Positions 44,001 through 57,300 of a stretch of DNA of 64,000 bases are shown here, one piece after another (the first letter of the stretch is position 1; every line of letters begins with the position of its first letter). This stretch comes from Macrostomum hystrix. Taxonomy: Eukaryota; Platyhelminthes; Macrostomidae. The notes under the pieces are model-generated. The model ran no database searches. It was not told where the DNA came from and saw only the letters and a list, made by a program, of their open reading frames with translations. The translations under genes were made by a program, and so were the position numbers. The stretch spans positions 4,703,501 to 4,767,500 of the forward strand of contig CATNEN010000005.1 in assembly GCA_950097015.1 (NCBI GenBank), read 5' to 3'.

Positions 44001-45952
44001 ATTTTATAAAAATACTTCAGGTTCCAGAAAACTGACTATTCATTGCCAAATATTTCATGTCTCTAAAAACAATCAAGGACGTTTTCATATCTTTCAGGTC
44101 TCTGATAACTGAATATTCAGGATTTTCTAAATCCTTCAGGTTCCTCATGAACATACTAATCAGGTTTTTTCTAAAAATCGTTCAGGTAAATAATAAGAGA
44201 CTACTCAGGATTATACTAAATTCTTCAGGCCCCTCATAATGGACTATTCAGGATTATACTAAATTCTTCAGGCCCTCATAACAGACTATTCAGGATTATA
44301 CTAAATTCTTCAGGCCCTCATAACAGACTATTCAGGATTATACTAAATTCTTCAGGCCCTCATAACAGACTACTCAGGATTATACTAAATTCTTCAGGCC
44401 CTCATAACAGACTATTCAGGATTATACTAAATTCTTCAGGCCCTCATAACAGACTACTCAGGATTATACTAAACTCTTCAGGCCCCTCATAACAGACTAT
44501 TCAGGATTATACTAAATTCTTCAGGCCCCTCATAACAGAATATTCAGGATTATACTAAACTCTTCAGGCCCCTCATAACAGACTATTCAGGATTATACTA
44601 AATTCTTCAGGCCCCTCATAACAGACTATTCAGGATTATACTAAATTCTTCAGGCCCCTCATAACAGACTATTCAGGATTATACTAAATTCTTCAGGTCA
44701 CTCATAATAGACTATTCAGGATTATACTAAATTCTTCAGGTCCCTCATAAAAGACTATTCAGAATTATACGAGTACTAAACTCTTCAGGTCCCTTATAAC
44801 AGACTACTCAGAATTTGCCTTTTTCATTCAGGTTCACGATTTTGCTCAGTTTGAGGCTAAACCTTCAAAGGTTTAGCCTGTACAAATGTACAAAGAAGCC
44901 TGAGGTGTGGCACTTACCTGAGGCATCCGTACGTGCGACAGTACCAGAGCCAAATGCTGTCTCCTCTCTGGCAGATTGTGCCTAACCCAAGCCATAACGG
45001 CCTGATATACTTGTTCCTCGTTGCGCACATTCAATTCGTCCGATCCGATCATATCGATCAGCTGATTAACTGGCAGAAGTAGAAATTCTTCAGACTCGGT
45101 GACGTCAACAAAATTGTACTGAGCGAATCGTTCGGCAACTTTTAATAATTCCCTGCAGGCGTGCGTGTCGGCAAATGCTCGAATGCCCAGACAGTTGCTA
45201 GGGTCTAACTGGCGCTTGAGGAACTCGCAGCACACGTCTTGAATCTCTTGCAATTGCAACAGGCACGCGGCTGGCAATAGTGTTTGAACATTGGACTCTT
45301 CGACTGTGATGTGAGCAGTGTAGCAGAATTCTACAAGGCTCTCAACTGCCGACTCGTCCATATCTCGCAGCGTCACTTCCTGTTGACGACTTTCGGCCAG
45401 TTCGCCTGTAAACATGGCTCTGAAATACGGCGAGCCGGCTGCCAGAACAGCTCGATGGGCGTGGATTCGACGACTGCCAACCAGTAGGGCCACGTCGCAC
45501 AGCTCCTGCGGGTGGGAACAGACAACCTGGGTATTGCTTCTCTCCCTTCCTCTCTCACTTGCTTCTCTCCATTCCATCTCTCACCTGCTTCTCTCCCTTC
45601 CTCTCTCACCCTCTACTCTCCCTTCCTCGCTAACCTTCTCTCCCTTTTACTCTTACCTGCTTCTCTCCCTTCCTCTCTCACCCTCTACTCTCCCTTCCTC
45701 TCTAACCTGCCACTGACCTCTTTTGCGTCGCCCTCGCCAGGTTCTTTCCACTCCTTTTCCCCAGTCCCTCATCCAGACCTGCTGTCTGCGCATCCAATGC
45801 AAGGCGTCCAAACTAGCTCTTGGATGCCGCTCGGACTGATAGTGCAGTCGACTGCTCGGCGAGCTGGCACCTCTACCGCCTGCTCCTGTGCCGCCGCCAA
45901 CACCACCACTGCCACTGCCAGAGGTGTCGCCCATGCCAATGTCCACCTCCAT
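41048..45952 (-). CDS. KLHL20: KLHL20-type BTB-BACK-Kelch protein, five exons
   Basis: Exons 45952-45779, 45505-44918, 43919-43546, 42600-42316 and 41528-41048 join in frame to 633 residues; all junctions are GT-AG. KLHL20 is the substrate adaptor of a Cullin-3 ubiquitin ligase in vertebrates (diablo in flies). Exon 1 is a Gly/Ser-rich leader ending [12 protein letters not shown]. Exon 2 has the BTB domain ([35 protein letters not shown]) and BACK (ECRDL-type, [11 protein letters not shown]). Exon 3 opens MSPKFLV, includes [20 protein letters not shown] and Kelch 1. Exons 3-5 give six Kelch blades, each with a GG pair and a YDP/W motif. Near-identity to vertebrate KLHL20 in the linker supports orthology. 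ATG 45952 is the first in frame. Each of the four introns contains a different array. Confidence 0.95.
41620..42250. repeat. Minisatellite array, 24 bp unit, in KLHL20 intron 4
   Basis: About 26 copies of a 24-bp unit with core CTGTTTATCTACCCTCTCTA. TTATCAACCCTTTC variants are regularly interspersed. On the gene strand each unit ends AAACAG and the next begins GTAGTAG. Confidence 0.96.
42640..43440. repeat. Minisatellite array, 32 bp unit, in KLHL20 intron 3
   Basis: About 25 copies of a 32-bp unit containing AATCGACGATCTACAAAACT. The right third switches to a sub-family with CTCACTAAAGAGCCGACGAT, so two variants expanded side by side. Confidence 0.95.
43985..44840. repeat. Minisatellite array, 42-43 bp unit, in KLHL20 intron 2
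   Basis: About 18 copies, well conserved between 44210 and 44790 and decayed outside. The unit contains TTCAGGCCCCTCATAACAGA and then CTATTCAGGATTATACTAAA. Confidence 0.94.
45530..45712. repeat. Polypyrimidine repeat in KLHL20 intron 1
   Basis: Imperfect copies of CTTCTCTCCCTTCCTCTCTC with CACCTGC or CACCCTCTA spacers, making up most of a 273-bp intron. The transcribed strand is purine-rich. Confidence 0.88.
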
Positions 45953-46970
45953 TCTAGCTGAACACTCAGTGTTTGATGTCAGGTCTAAGTTTTTTAATGC
46001 GGTAGTTAAAAAATATGTCAAGTCAATTACTTTTTTGACAAATTTTTAAGAATTTTTTAAATGGTCACTATTGTTAAACTTTAATGCAATAAAATACAAA
46101 TAGAAGTTGTGTTGTACATCCAGCCCTTTAAACTGATTTTGTAGTTAGCTAGTCAAACTTGCTTATTTCCAACCGTTGTTTTGCTTGGCTCAATGGATCT
46201 TATAAATATGTTCAAAGCAAATCCACAGATTACCTTTTGTAAGTTTAGGTGAGATTTAATTCTATTTTGAATGTTTTAAAGCAAATCTAGTAATTTTTAA
46301 ATAGTTTATAAAGTAAATAACTAGATCTTTTGATGACATAGCAAAGATTAAGGTATATTAGCAAAATTATAGCATAGAAGGAACCCAATCAATCAGATCA
46401 GAACCCAACCAAATCAAACTTGAGATTAAACTGCTTTTTAGTTTTTAAGGCTATCAAACAATAATTATACTTAAAAAAGTAACACAAAATATAACTTTGG
46501 TAAAGCTGATGTCACATATCACATAAATGTGTCTACTTTCTATATTTTCAAATTATTTTCAAAAGATTAAAAATGAATACTAAATAGACTACTCAAAAGT
46601 ATTATAATCTTTAATGATTACTTAGGCCTATATTTTTCTTATTTGCAACAAAGAAGTACTTCTGACAATAAATGTAAACAGCACATAATGTATATATAAT
46701 CACCTATGCACACTTATATTGGCTAATTTGTGATTAAAGACCAAAATTAATTTACAATTAAGATTTGTATTATTGCTCTATTAATGAGTATAAGTAATAA
46801 TAACAGTAAATATAGTATATATAATCTACTTTTATATAGTATATAATGGATATATTGTATTTTATTATAGTGATAGGCCTACCAAACCAATTTAGGTAGA
46901 TTTACAGAAAAATATGGAAAGTTATCATGTCAAAAAACCATATTAGGGGTTGGACAAGATCCCAATTTTG
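45953..46970. other. AT-rich 5' flank of KLHL20
   Basis: The first kilobase upstream of KLHL20. It should hold the promoter, but I see no TATA box or CCAAT cluster I would defend. GTGTTCAG just upstream of the ATG could be a 5' UTR or trans-splice acceptor. Confidence 0.35.
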
Positions 46971-47421
46971 CAGTGGCACAACCAGGGGGGCGGGGTGGCA
47001 GCCCCCCCTTTGGCCCACGGGCAATGTACGCAAAGGGCAAGCCAAGATGCTTCTTAATTTATTACCTTATCTCATTCCGTTCCCCAAGTCCAACGTACAT
47101 AGACCAAAGACCAAGTCCAATACCATTAGTAGGGCCTAATATATTAATTTTCAAGCTTTCATTATAATCGTGCGTGCAATCGGATTTTTTCAACCTTTTA
47201 AATTGTCTGGGCCCTACCCTACCGGCCCTTGAAATTGGCCCAAGAATGGTAGGCAAAAACTGCGAAACCAGGTGGAGCGCGCTCCACCTGGTGCCCCCCC
47301 TTGACCCGCGGGACAATGTATGCAAAGGGCAATGTACGCAAAGGGCAATGTACGCAAAGGGCAATGTACACAAAGACTGCCCCCCCAGGCCCCCCTAAGG
47401 CAAAACCTGGTTGCGCCACTG
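46971..47421. mobile_element. hAT-type MITE, 451 bp
   Basis: Ends CAGTGGCACAACCAGG on the left and the inverted CAGTGGCGCAACCAGG on the right. 8-bp direct repeats flank it: CAATTTTG at 46963-46970 and CGATTTTG at 47422-47429, one mismatch. TIRs starting CAGTGG and an 8-bp target duplication fit the hAT superfamily. It has no transposase frame. Inside are four near-copies of CAATGTACGCAAAGGG, one more near the left end, C-runs, and the perfect palindrome GGTGGAGCGCGCTCCACC near 47272. Confidence 0.85.
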
Positions 47422-47429
47422 CGATTTTG

Positions 47430-49794
47430 GAATCATAATCCCAGCTCTTACAAAGTCAGGAATTGGGATGGGCTCATCTCATGGCCTAATAAATAAATAG
47501 CTTGGCAAAAATCGAGAAACAGATTGAAAAACTTGATGCAGGCTGAACCAAGGAAGAACGAAGGTTTTAACTAATGTTAAAATTTAATAGTAATCCATCT
47601 GCTTTAATGTTTTTGTAAGATTAGGCCTACAAAAAGGAGTCTTGAATCCGACTCTCCACTTAGGTAAGGCATAGGCACCTCCTATCCCAAATCCTGCCTG
47701 ATCACGTGAAGAAATAAATGAAGATCCTGATCCTGCCAATCCTGAAAATCTTGTCCTGTCCAACCCCTAAACCATATGTATTGTTTTTATAAATTTTAAG
47801 ATTTAAGTACAAATGTTAGTTTTATAAAAAAAATGCATACACAAACTTACCAATGCCAAGTGACATTGCAAAAACTCCAGATCTTGAACTTTTGTAAATA
47901 GGCCTAGCTAATAATATGGTAAGCTAGTATTAGGGGCCTAGAGGCTAGAGCAAGCCAATTTGGGGGGGAGTGGATGTGATGACAGGCCTAATATGCCTAT
48001 CACCTAGCTATCAGAAATCAGTTTCAAGACATATAGACTGTAGGCCTAGCTGTGGGTGAATATGTATTATGTATAATAAGTGTAAACAGCTGGAAGAAAA
48101 GCAGAACGTAGGCCTAATCAAATAGTAATGCCCATTAGGGAGACAGAATATTCAAAAGTTGCTAAGAAATTTTCTTTTTGCTTCTTTTGTCAACTGACTT
48201 TAAAATGACAGACTTTAATGCCGCTACCAATATTAAGTTAGGGCCTAAGAAATTAATTATCTACATGAAAAATTAGTACCAGCACTAGAATTATAATTAA
48301 ACTGATTTGTGATACAATATTGCGTAGCCCTTTAGCTTTCCTAGACATATTCCAACTTTTTTTTGTACATTAGAAGAAAAATTAAAACAAAACGAACTAC
48401 TTCATTATGTAATAAAGGTAGTTCTTGTTTAGTATGTACTGAATAATCTGACTGGTGAGTTAACAGAAGTGAATGTCTGTGCTTAAATAAAATATATAAT
48501 AACTAATACAGTAAAGGATAAACAAAAGATAACGTACTCTTGTAATCCTTGAAATACGTTTTTTGCGTTGCTGATGGTACATTGCGTGATCGTCTTTGGA
48601 AATTATTGCTTCTATTATCGATTTTTAACTCGAAATAATTATAAATATCAACATTTTCAAGCGCGTTGCGAAAACAGGAATAGAAACAAGTAAAAGCAAT
48701 ATATCACTTTTGCAGATTCGATCTGAATTATTTAGCCATTTGCTTCTTAGTACCAATAAACCTTGTTTAGCCCTAATTCATTGCATTAGCTGCTGCTAAA
48801 TTAAAAGTGACATGGGTGAGAGATGACAACCATTACATTCTGCGCATTGTCTAACGTTAGAACACCATAGACACGAGACAAGTATAATGTAATAATTGTA
48901 TAACGATGTGTAGAAATCAAGCTGAACTTCATTACTACAAGAACGTAATGAGTTAAGCACTATAACACTTTTTAGGAGAGAAAATAACTATGAAGTCGAC
49001 ACTTGTATTAACTGTCATCGGAATGCTTTCGCAGCGGACCATACATAGCTCAGAAAAAAAGTTCTCTGCGTGCTATATAAATTTTATATAGAATAAAATA
49101 TGCTACCACAACTATACCTGCAGGGTGCAGAGTGATGAACATTTTGAGAAGCTATAATTGTTCATCTGCTGGTAGGCAATCTAAAAGCATTGTGCAAATC
49201 TTCAACTACGACTATATAGACATTACTAGATTTGGCAGAAAATAGAAAAATAAAATGAGTGCGGAAAAGTGCTAGACAAAGTTTTTATTGGTACTAAAGA
49301 AGCATGCAACTATCTACGAGTATATACTGCAATTGAAACTGCAAAAAGAATGTGCTGTTCGTGCTTCAGTTTCCAGTTGCGAGCTTCGAGTTTAATTTCT
49401 ACTTACAAGATCACCTTTCCTTATCAAACAACTGCATTGGATACAGATTTTTAACTTACAATAGGCAATTATAAGACAATGAGTTAGAGTTATGAGACAG
49501 AGAGTTGAGAGTTACATGCAGAAGTACGACAAAAGAAATAACACAGCAGAATGAGCTTTTAGCCGCTAATAAATGGGTGAACGAGTGTAAGTTTGCCTTT
49601 TATAAAGAAGCAAAACGCCAGGCACAAGTTATCTAATCCACACCGTTGTAGCTATAGCTACTATACTGTTTTGGTGACCAATATTGACAAACAGAAGATT
49701 AAATCGCATATGACGTGAGTTAACAGAAACTATGCAGTTATTAAGAAATTATCGAAATAAGCGACAAGCGAAACCCAACACAGTGCTACAGACT
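47430..49794. other. AT-rich intergenic sequence, no gene seen
   Basis: A 2.4-kb unique stretch. Short frames of up to 60 codons have no recognisable motifs. No RNA gene or element is identified. Confidence 0.4.
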
Positions 49795-51175
49795 AACCAT
49801 ACAGATGAACCCTTCAGACTGCTACAGACTAACCCTGCAGAGTGCTACTACAGACTAACCCTACAGAGTGCTACAGACTAAACCTGCAGAGTGCTACAGA
49901 CTAAACCTGCAGAGTGCTACAGACTAACCCTACAGAGTGCTACAGAATAACCCTACAGTATGCTACAGACTAACCCTACAGAGTGCTACAGACTAACCCT
50001 ACAGTAGGCTACAGACTGACCCTAAAGAGTGCTACAGACTAACCCTACAGTATGCTATACAGACTAAACCTGCAGAGTGGTACAGACTAACCCTACAGAG
50101 TGCTACAGACTAACCCTACAGAGTGCTACAGACTAACCCTACAGTATAACAACAACAACAACAACAACAACAAAGTCTGCTAAACCTGCAGACTAACCAT
50201 ACAGATGAACCCTTCAGACTGCTACAGACTAACCCTGCAGAGTGCTACAGACAACCCTACAGTATAACAAAAACAACAACAACAACAACAAAGTCTGCTA
50301 AACCTGCAGACTAACCATACAGATGAACCCTTCAGACTGCTACAGACTAACCCTGCAGAGTGCTACAGACAACCCTACAGTATGCTACAGACTAAACCTG
50401 CAGACTAACCCTACAGAGTGCTACAGACTAAACCTGCAGAGTGCTACAGACTAAACCTGCAGAGTGCTACAGACTAACCCTACAGAGTGCTACAGAATAA
50501 CTCTACAGTATGCTACAGACTAACCCTACAGAGTGCTACAGACTAACCCTACAGTAGGCTACAGACTAATCCTACAGAGTGCTACAGACTAACCCTACAG
50601 TATGCTATACAGGCTAAACCTGCAGAGTGCTACAGACTAACCCTACAGTATGCTATACAGACTAACCCTACAGAGTGCTACAGACTAACCCTACAGTATG
50701 CTATACAGGCTAAACCTGCAGAGTGCTACAGACTAACCCTACAGTATGCTATACAGACTAACCCTACAGAGTGCTACAGACTAACCCTACAGTATGCTAC
50801 AGACTAACCCTACAGAGTGCTACAGACTAACCCTACAGTATGCTACAGACTAACCCTACAGTATGCTACAGACTAAACCTGCAGACTAACCCTACAGAGT
50901 GCTACAGACTAACCCTACAGAGTGCTACAGACTAACCCTACAGTATGCTATACAGACTAAACGTACAGAGTGCTACAGACTAACCCTACAGTATGCTACA
51001 GACTAAACCTGCAGACTAACCCTACAGAGTGCTACAGACTAACGCTACAGACTAACGCTACAGTATGCTACAGACTAAACCTGCAGAGTGCTACAGACTA
51101 ACCCTACAGTATGCTACAGACTAAACCTGCAGACTAAACCTACAGACTGCTACAGAAGAACCCTACAGAGTACCC
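49795..51175. repeat. Minisatellite array, 23 bp unit, with AAC microsatellites
   Basis: About 58 copies of a 23-bp unit with core CTACAGACTAACCCTACAGA; GTATGC and AACCTGCAG forms alternate. A block that includes an (AAC)n run and ACCATACAGATGAACCCTTC is present at about 50146-50210 and again about 120 bp later; a related block begins the array. The array ends about 145 bp before the start codon of the channel gene. Confidence 0.95.
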
Positions 51176-51320
51176 TACGAGCGGTACAGAGTTAGCTAAA
51201 TTTCCTGTTAAAAGCTTCTACATCAATTTCTTGATGTTAAAGCTTCTACGAAAATTTCTTCTGTCTAATGCAATATTTTAGAGATATCTAGGCTGTCAAA
51301 GGTTCGCCGTTGATCCAGAA

Positions 51321-54300
51321 ATGCTGCTGTATGAAAGGCTTCAACAGGCTATTCGAGCAGAAGACGAGACCAGCCAGGCGAGCCTGATCGACAAGATCAA
51401 ATCAGGCATTCGGTCAGCTGAGAATATATGCGACCCCGAGGTGGCCCACGCGGTGCTTACCTCGGCCACGGATGAAGATCTCACTGTGCTGCAACTCCTC
51501 CTGACACAGCTCGGCTCCGACTGCCTTCTAGTACAGAACGCCGATAATGACACCATCGTCCACATCGCTGCTCGATTGCAAGGCGTTCTCAACGGACCGG
51601 CCGCGCTAGAGATGATGACGGAACACCTGGGCTTCGACTGTCTGCGCTTGGAAGGCTTCAAGAGTCGCAAAGCGGTGCACTGCGCCGCGTGGAATCGGAA
51701 CAGCCCGGCGGCCCTCCTCTGGCTCCTCGACCGGCTGGAACCGCGCGAGTTTACTGATGAAGCGGACGACGAGAACTTCACCGCCTTGCAGTATGTGTTC
51801 GCTATTCAAGACACCAGAACACTGCAGGCTCTGGCTGAGAGGCACAACGGGCTCTACTTGCGAGTCAGAGGCGAAGCCAACAGGACCGCGTTTCACATGG
51901 CAGCGATGAACGAGGAGAGCTCGACAGAGGCAATCATGTGGCTCATCTGCACGCAACAAGAGGCTGAGAACTTTTTGCGGCCGGATGCCAAAGGAGACAC
52001 TCCGGTACACCTGGCTTTCTGGAAGCAAGACGCGTCGGTTGTGAAGACGTTGATTGACAAGCTCGGGGCTGACTGCCTCAATCTACAAGGCGAGCACGGG
52101 CGTACAGCTGCACACTATGCGACACTAAACGACATCAACCACGGCCCGATGCTCTGGCTGCTGGAGACGCAAGATCCGCAAATATTCAGTCAAGCCGACG
52201 CTAATGGCGACACTGCGGTGCATCTGGCCTTCTGGAAGCAATGCGGAACCACAATTAATGCACTTGTAGATAAACTGGGCGTTGATTGTCTACAATTAAG
52301 AGGCGAGAGGGGGCGCACAGCTGCTCATTACGCAGCTCTTAACGATAGAAGCTCAAGCGCGTTGCTCTGGATCATCGCGACGCAGGACAGAGCGATTCTG
52401 CGAACGCCAGATTACAATGGTGACTGCGCCTATCACCTGGCGTTCTGGAAACAAGACGCTCACGTGGCGATGGCGCTTGTTAGCAGACTGGGCAAAGAGT
52501 GCCTGAGATTGCCAGGAGGAAAGTACAAGCGCATTGCGGCGCACTACGCGGCGCTCAATGAACGCAGCGCTAGTACGCTATTGTGGCTGATCGACAACCA
52601 CGATTCGCGCATGTTTCACACGGCAGACGCTGAAGATACAACTGCACTTCACTGGGCCTTTAGAAACCAGACGGCCGATGTTGTAGCTAGACTGGTCGCC
52701 AAGGCTGGCTGGGGACGTCTAAGAGTACAGTTGGAGAACAAGCAGACGGCGGCTCACTTTGCAGCGCTTAATGAGCGCAGCCCTAGCGCGCTGTACTGGC
52801 TTATGGACACCCTGGAGCCCGAGATCTTTCTGACTGGAGTCGAGAAGACAAGCACAGCGATGCACCTGGCTTTTAAGGCGCAAACAGTGGAAACTTTGCA
52901 ACGCTTGGTTGCGAAACTCGGCGTGGACTGTTTGAACCTACCTGGCTTCAAAGGACGCACAGCATTGCACTACGCTGCACTCAACGAGAGAAGCCCGAGC
53001 GCACTGTTGTGGCTGATTGAGAATCTTGAACCGAAGGTGCTGGTAACCCCAGACGCTAATGGAGATACCGCCGTCCACTTGGCATTTCTGAAGCAGGGCG
53101 TCCAGGTGGCAGAATTGCTAGTTAATAGGCTCGGTATCGACTGCTTCAGTATTCGAGGAGGAAAGTATCAGCGCACCTTGGCACACTATGCCGCCAACAA
53201 TGAAAAATCACCTGAGGCGCTGTTGTGGCTCATCGCTAATCACAGCCCGCAGTTGTTCTTCAGCCGTGACACTGACGGCGCAACAGCGTTGCATATCGCA
53301 TTGTTAAAGCAAGACGTTAGCACTGTGGCAAAGCTAGTGCACAAGGTTGGCATCGACGCTCTCGGACTTAAAGGCTACCGAGCTCGCACAGCAGCGCACT
53401 ACGCTGCTCGCAACGAGAGATCAGAGGGCATGCTAGCTTTTGTCTTTGAGTGCGCTCGAGAGTCGGGATCGCTACTGGAAGTTCTCAGATCGCCTGACGA
53501 TGATGGCAGGACTTGCCTGCACGTTTGCACATTGAATCGAGCGCACGGAGTGCCAATGTTCGAGCGGACCTATCCAATGTTTGGACTCTCCGATAAGTCT
53601 GATCCACTAAAGTTGACGGACAAGGATGGCAGGAATCCACTCTTCATAGCCTGTCTGGCTAAGAATTTCAACTTCTTTCATGCGCGCTACATCGACTTGC
53701 GCAAGCACCAGTGCATAGATAAGGACGGCAATACCCTGCTGCACGCCCTGTTTCTCACGCTTGATCCAAGAGTGCGCTTCAGATTTTCAATTGGACAGCT
53801 GGTCATTGTTGCCAAGCAGCTCATCGAAGCAGGCGTTGATTATACCGCCGAGAACAAAGCAATGCGAAACTGCCTGCTAGCCTCAGAGCTTGATGAGGAC
53901 AATCTCAGGTCCATTCTAAAGCGCATCTCGCAGCCCGAACTGAAGAAAGCATTCAGCAAGTTGCAGAGAAACTCGGAAGGAATCCACGCTGTCCACGTGT
54001 TCAGCAGTCGATACAGCATCCCAAATCTTGAGAAGTTGCTCAGTAGATTGTGCGATCTAAGCTCCAGTCAGCTACTGACAATTGGTGTCTCTGATGGACC
54101 GATGAAGGATGCCACTTGTCTACACTTTGCAAGCGAAGCCGGTCACAGAGAGAACATCAGCTATATTCTAAGCCGAGGCCTCAAGCTGTCGGACCAAACT
54201 GTCTCTGGTCAGACTAGCATGGACTTCGCGTGTCAGAGCGGCAAGCTGCACACGCTGTGTGAAGTGGCGGTTTCATGCGGAGTAGACCTGAGCGATGTGC

Positions 54301-57300
54301 TCCGATTGGTAGATCCGACACGGCGTGCCCTGCCTCTGCCGGACAAACAGAGCGCTCGGAATCTGCTCACCCTGTTCTCAGACTTGACTCTGCGCTCCAA
54401 TATCGAGAGAAATCGCAGCTCGCAGCGGATGGTGGACACGGCCGGGAAGCAGACTTCGCCAGGCGAATCACCGGAGGTCCAGATTCTCTACCGAGCTCTG
54501 GAGCTCGATTCGAGTCAAATGCTTCGCAGCTTAATAGTCGCCGGCTTCGCTACTGAAGACATGCGCGACCAGGTAATCAAGTACATTCTAAGACGACAAG
54601 AGGACGTTTCAGAGGCTCAGCTGCGAAGAAACTTTAAGGATTTAGATAAGTTTAGGATGCTGTCGATCGACTTTATAAGTCACTTGTCGCTTATTGAATG
54701 CGCTATTTTCTTTGAGAAGCCAAAGCTTCTAAATGACCTGATGCTTCTGCCACAGTTTGACATCATACCAGAGACACTGCGCTTATTGATCCATCTGAGG
54801 CCGAAGGTTGAGCTGATGAGAAATGAGCAGCTGAGGCGAGTTAGAGACAAGGCACTGAATGTTTTGATCAACGTGCTGGAGCACTTATGTGTTAATGCTC
54901 ACGCCACAGAGCGAAGACTCTTATTCAAATACTTGACGGCCAACTTTACGGACGCTGAAAATGTAGCTGGACCGAAGTTCGCCCGGCCAGTGCCTGTGAT
55001 AGCGGATGACGATGCCGAGGAGACGGACAGCGACGATGACGAGCTCGGCCAGGAAGGCAAAGTGCTCAAGCAGCTCAAGCGACACTCCAAACAGGCTAAA
55101 CGTCTTGAGCAGAAAAGCAAAGCTGAAAAGCTTAAGTTCATGTCGATTATGGACATGGTGGAGACTTTAGACTGCGACGACCTATACGGCACGGAATGTA
55201 TCAGCCAGCTCGTGGAAAGGCAGTGGCGAAAGCCACCGCCGCTGCCATGGGACCAAGGCGTCCAGGTGCAATGCAGCGCTTTCAACAAGCGATCCCAAGT
55301 GTCAGTTGAGCAGAGGTTCATCATTTACTTTATCTTCTACATCGTCTATTTAGTATTCTTCGCTTGGTACGTGACCGACTTTAAAAGAAATACAGAAAAT
55401 TCTGCCGCGGATGTAGTTCTGCTGATGTACACGCTGTCACTTTCGCTTCAAGAGTGGGAAAATGTGTTGAACAAAAGTAATATTAAGGATGTCTACATCA
55501 GACAAAGAAGATTTCATGTGCCCAGATATTTTACGGATCTGTTTAATTACTTTGACATCAGCGGTCTAACGCTAATGTGGGTAGGACTAGTTCTCAAACT
55601 GCTCGGCCGTTTGATAGACCTAACCCTACTTCGAACTTGTCACGTAGTCCTGAGCACCTCATTCTTGCTAATGGCATTCCGCTCTGTCGCTCTGCTCAGC
55701 TACTTCCGTGTGACCGGACCAAAGATCTGCATCCTCAAGTGTCTGATATTCAAGGACCTATTGCCGTTTCTGCTGATCATGCTAGTTCTAGTCTACTCAT
55801 TCGGTGTGTTCTTCTTTAATCTGCTGTTCCCAGCCATCTCCAATGGGACGGATGCACAACCGCTGACAATGATCTTCACGCTTCCTGTGTGGCTGCTGTT
55901 TGGCATGTTCGACAATGCCCAATTTGTGTCGTGTAACTCTAGCGGCCTGGCCAGCGGCTCGGATTGCGCAGATTCCGCCGGCAACAGAGTCTACAACGGC
56001 ATCCTATTGTTCTTCTATCTGATGATTGTCAATCTGGTCATGTGGAATCTGTTGATTGCTCTGTTTAACTACACTGTTAGCCAGATGGCCAGCAAGGCGG
56101 AGGGTCTGTGGCGCAAGAACCTATTCGAGCTGCTGCAGGAGTTCTCGGAGATTAGCGCCATACCGCCGCCGTTCTCGTTCCCCTACTACGCGTGGAAGCT
56201 GCTGAGAAGATTTCCGTGCTTTCTGGCTGTGCCACCATTGCCAGAAGAGGAAGAGGCCGAGGTAAGTGTATCAAATGATGATATTGACTGCAGATGGGCT
56301 GAGGACACTGGCAGAACCACCACTTAATGACATTATACCCGAAGCCAGTGGGAGGCAATTTAGCCCATTCTGCTTAACCTAAGCGCACATTCACTCTGAC
56401 AGGTGTCACATCTGCCCAGACTTTCTCATCATCAGGCAAGAGTGGAGGTTAGCTTCTAAGGGTTAAATTGGGTGAATAGCCCCCAAGCCTTCTCTATACT
56501 CGTAAATGTTATTACGCTCGTATTTGCAGAAATCGAACAGCACTGCCAAGTATTGGTGGCAAAACCGGTCGACGTTTGCGAACTATCCGGATGGCTATAG
56601 GAAATTCCTCATCTACCAGGCGGAGCAGCTGCGGCGATACCGAGCTCAGCTTCGTCGCTCGGTCGAACGGCATCGCGATGACGCCGACACTCTGAAAGCG
56701 CACATGGAGAACCAACTGGCCGAGACTAGCGAGGATGTGCGCCGAGAGCTGCGTGAACAACTCGGCAACCTGGAGGCGGACGTCAAGGCTCAGATCAGCA
56801 GACTGGAGCTAGACGTTGCGAATAGCATCGGCAGGTTAGATGCGGGATTGTCGGAGCAAATGATCAGAGTAGAGAGTATTAAACGAAATGTTTGTCGTCT
56901 AGTCGAAATGCTTGGAGTAAAACTGGACGAAACACATCGACAAAGGAAAGCATCGTCCGATGAACTGGGCGTACCAGTCTTTCAAATGAAAGCATCGAAT
57001 GCTCGACTAGATGCACCCGGGGCCGTTGATCAATCAGCAGGATCAAATGATCGATCGGAAGTATCGATTGATCAAACGGAAAAATCAACCCTACCGTTTG
57101 AAGTGACTATCGATCAAACAGATGGATCTAATTATCGAGCGAAAGTACAAGCACTAGAGCAGGACGCATCGAATGTGCAGTCCGAAATACTAATCGAAAA
57201 ACATCGCGCACTGCAAGTACAATCAGCAGGCAGTTCTCTTACAGAACCGGAAGTTGCCCCTGTGCAGCCCCAAGCGCGGCGGGTTAAACCGGAAGCGCTT

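Noticed and set aside
56262..56529. SINE remnant in the channel intron
   Set aside because: CACATCTGCCCAG and TTGGGTGAA recall the SINE body, but the order and spacing do not match.
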